DNA of 16,102 nucleotides from Paracoccaceae bacterium (GTDB taxonomy: Bacteria > Pseudomonadota > Alphaproteobacteria > Rhodobacterales > Rhodobacteraceae): positions 1 to 16,102 of the forward strand of contig JAHELH010000025.1 of assembly GCA_024644285.1 (NCBI GenBank). Reading direction: 5' to 3'. Position numbers and translations under genes: made by a program. Positions 14,602 to 16,102 of the stretch are shown here, in pieces. Positions within the stretch are counted from its first letter, which is position 1. Each line of letters starts with the position of its first letter. The notes beneath the pieces are model-generated. The model was not told where the DNA came from. It did not search any database and saw nothing but the letters and a program-made list of their open reading frames with translations.

Positions 14602-14607
14602 CGTCAG
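14598..14607. repeat. 10-bp palindrome containing both convergent stop codons
   Basis: CTGACGTCAG is a perfect palindrome. It contains the TGA stop of the secreted protein gene on the + strand and the TGA stop of pmtA on the - strand. It leaves no room for terminators between the genes. Confidence 0.6.
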
Positions 14608-15227
14608 CCTGTATTCTTCTGCAACACCAGAAACGTCATCATTCCCAGCGGCGGCAGCCTGGACTGTTCGACGACCTCGAGATCCGGCTGGCCCAGCACC
14701 CTCTCGATCCGGAAATCGGAATGCCAGCCCAGGAGGTTCGCCAGCGGCGCGGTCAGGCGCTCTGCCAAGGCCAGCGCGCCGGTGTCGCGGGCGAAGTGGT
14801 TGGTGAGGACGATGTGGCCGCCGGGGCGGCAGACGCGGGCGATCTCGGCCATCACGCGCTCGGGCTCCGGCACGACCGAGATGACGTGCATCGCCGCCAC
14901 CGCGTCGAAGCTGGCATCGGGGAAATCCAGCTGCCGGGCGTCCATCTGCCGCAGGGTCTCGACCTGGGCCAGCCCCATGTCGCGGACCTTTGCGCGGGCC
15001 TTGGCCAGCATGTCCTCGCTGAAATCGACGCCGGTCACGCGAAGGCCGGCACGGTAATGCGGCAGCGCCAGGCCGGTGCCGACGCCGACCTCGAGCACGC
15101 GCTCTGCCGTCAGGCCATTGATGTGCCCCACCGCCTTGCGCCGCCCGGCATTGGTGATCGCGCCGAAGGTCCGGTCGTAGATCGGCGCCCAGCGCGCATA
15201 AGAGGTCTTGACGGCATCGAGGTCCAA
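14604..15227 (-). CDS. pmtA: Phosphatidylethanolamine N-methyltransferase (Rhodobacter type)
   Basis: A 207-residue SAM-dependent methyltransferase that should methylate phosphatidylethanolamine three times to give phosphatidylcholine at the inner membrane. The N-terminal YARWAPIYD (10-18) is typical of this group. SAM motif I is VLEVGVGTG (44-52, Glu46), the acidic residue after strand 2 is Asp68 in GVDFSEDM, and the post-I region LDFPDASFDAV is present. There is no transmembrane segment. The start codon is a TTG, supported by AAGGA 7 nt upstream that overlaps the pssA stop, and by the residues matching the family start. It lies directly after pssA in the same operon, which strengthens the lipid assignment over a generic ubiE-like methyltransferase. 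The gene is convergent with the secreted protein gene. Confidence 0.87.
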   Translation of the reverse strand: MDLDAVKTSYARWAPIYDRTFGAITNAGRRKAVGHINGLTAERVLEVGVGTGLALPHYRAGLRVTGVDFSEDMLAKARAKVRDMGLAQVETLRQMDARQLDFPDASFDAVAAMHVISVVPEPERVMAEIARVCRPGGHIVLTNHFARDTGALALAERLTAPLANLLGWHSDFRIERVLGQPDLEVVEQSRLPPLGMMTFLVLQKNTG

Positions 15228-15234
15228 GTTGCGT

Positions 15235-15239
15235 TCCTT
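15235..15239 (-). promoter_or_regulatory. Ribosome binding site deciding the pmtA TTG start
   Basis: AAGGA lies 7 nt before the TTG and touches the pssA stop codon (15239-15241), so ribosomes finishing pssA are well placed to start pmtA. Confidence 0.6.
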
Positions 15240-15979
15240 CAGTTCTGGCGCTTGCGCAGGGTCCGGCAGCCCCAGACCAGCCCGGCGACGTAGAGACCGG
15301 TCAGGAAAACCATCGTCGCCCAGAGATAGGTGAACAAAGCCGCGAGGATCAGTGCCGCGCCCAGCACCAGGAAGCGCGCGTTTTCCCGATAGATCGAGAC
15401 ATTCTTGAACGAATAGGTGGGCAGGCGGCTGATCATCAGCAGCCCGATCGCCAGCAGGTAGCCGGCGATCAGCGCGGGCGGGGCCAGCGGCGCGTTGGAG
15501 AACGAAAACGACACGTACATCGGCAGCATGGCAAGGATGGCGCCCGCGGGCGACGGGACACCGACGAAGAAATCGCCGGTCTTGTCGGTCGCCTCGCGGC
15601 TGGAGACGTTGAACCGCGCCAGCCGCAACACGCAGCAGACAGCATAGCCAAGCACCGCGATCCAGCCCGCCGAGCGGAAGTCCTGCAACGCCCAGGCATG
15701 GATGATCAGGCCCGGCGCGACGCCGAAGTTCAGGAAATCGGCGAGGCTGTCGAGTTCGGCGCCAACCTTGCTTTGCACCCGCAGCAGCCGGGCCAGGCGC
15801 CCGTCGATGCCGTCGAGCACAACCGCCAGCAGCACCAGCCGCACCGCGCGCTCGAAATCGCCCTGATAGCCGAAGCGGATCGCCGTCAGCCCGGCGCAGA
15901 TCGCCGCGATCGTCAGCAGGTTCGGCAGCAGGGTGACGATGGGCAGGGCCCTGCGTTTCTCGGGTTGCGGGTCGGTCAT
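15239..15979 (-). CDS. pssA: CDP-diacylglycerol--serine O-phosphatidyltransferase
   Basis: A 246-residue integral membrane enzyme that joins serine to CDP-diacylglycerol to make phosphatidylserine, the precursor of phosphatidylethanolamine. It has the CDP-alcohol phosphatidyltransferase signature, DG-xx-AR-x8-G-xxx-D-xxx-D (Asp59, Gly60, Ala63, Arg64, Gly73, Asp77, Asp81). Several hydrophobic segments follow, including about residues 12-33, 45-58, 100-118, 140-160, 168-185 and 207-236. The length is typical of type II PS synthases. The ATG starts 3 nt after the psd stop, and pmtA follows after 11 nt, so the three genes form one operon that runs from phosphatidylserine through phosphatidylethanolamine to phosphatidylcholine. 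Confidence 0.92.
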   Translation of the reverse strand: MTDPQPEKRRALPIVTLLPNLLTIAAICAGLTAIRFGYQGDFERAVRLVLLAVVLDGIDGRLARLLRVQSKVGAELDSLADFLNFGVAPGLIIHAWALQDFRSAGWIAVLGYAVCCVLRLARFNVSSREATDKTGDFFVGVPSPAGAILAMLPMYVSFSFSNAPLAPPALIAGYLLAIGLLMISRLPTYSFKNVSIYRENARFLVLGAALILAALFTYLWATMVFLTGLYVAGLVWGCRTLRKRQN

Positions 15980-15982
15980 GGG

Positions 15983-16102
15983 TCAGTCCGTCCGCGCCGT
16001 TCGGACGGGTTCGTCCGAGGTCAGGTCGGCCAGCACCGTTTCGCCTGCAACCATCGCCTGGCCGAGACTGACCAAGGGCTGCACGCCGTCCGGCAGATAG
16101 AC
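15983..16102 (-). CDS. psd: Phosphatidylserine decarboxylase, C-terminal end (cut by window edge)
   Basis: Only the last 39 codons are present. The residues VYLPDGVQPLVSLGQAMVAG and then ETVLADL match the C-terminal part of the short Psd proenzymes, whose pyruvoyl-forming Gly-Ser site normally lies a few residues before VYLP, so just off the window. The enzyme converts phosphatidylserine to phosphatidylethanolamine. The position directly before pssA, with a 3-nt gap, supports the call. No ORF caller threshold would keep this fragment, so it is assigned from my own translation of the edge. Confidence 0.78.
   Translation of the reverse strand, partial: VYLPDGVQPLVSLGQAMVAGETVLADLTSDEPVRTARTD

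Overview
This is a GC-rich window with dense, short-spaced operons. It looks like an alphaproteobacterial chromosome, most likely Rhodobacteraceae or the Roseobacter group. The pointers are the psd-pssA-pmtA phosphatidylcholine cluster with a Rhodobacter-type PmtA, the style of the UvrD/PcrA helicase and the codon bias. The taxon is inferred from protein character, not from a marker gene.

Layout. (a) 15-488 (+): a small Tat-exported rhodanese. (b) 541-9699, all on the minus strand and transcribed right to left: Ser/Thr kinase, FHA protein, PP2C phosphatase, P-loop GTPase A, dynamin-like GTPase B, dynamin-like GTPase C, a Roadblock/LC7-like small protein and an unrecognised 265-residue protein. 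Kinase/FHA and phosphatase/GTPase A share ATGA stop-start overlaps, and FHA/phosphatase also overlap. Longer spacers (about 150-165 bp) precede GTPase B and the Roadblock-like gene, so the locus may be transcribed in two or three segments. (c) 9962-12322 (-): UvrD/PcrA helicase. (d) 12408-12896 (-): a degenerate response-regulator receiver protein, divergent from (e) 13017-14177 (+), an FMN-dependent alpha-hydroxy-acid dehydrogenase. (f) 14272-14601 (+): a small secreted protein. (g) 14604-16102 (-): psd (C-terminus only), pssA and pmtA.

The notable part is region (b). It carries a full phosphothreonine circuit: a writer (kinase), a reader (FHA, preceded by a strongly acidic segment with a Thr-Thr site) and an eraser (PP2C). 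This is coupled to three different large GTPases and a Roadblock-type protein, a fold that regulates GTPases in other systems. No secretion apparatus genes are present in the window. The kinase, the phosphatase and GTPase B each carry basic, aromatic segments that could bind membranes. The simplest reading is a membrane-associated GTPase machine switched by Thr phosphorylation. Its biological output (membrane remodelling, stress response, defence or export) cannot be read from the sequence.

Region (g) supplies phosphatidylserine, phosphatidylethanolamine and phosphatidylcholine in order, and is ordinary but well resolved. No tRNA, rRNA, CRISPR array, insertion sequence or prophage gene was seen.
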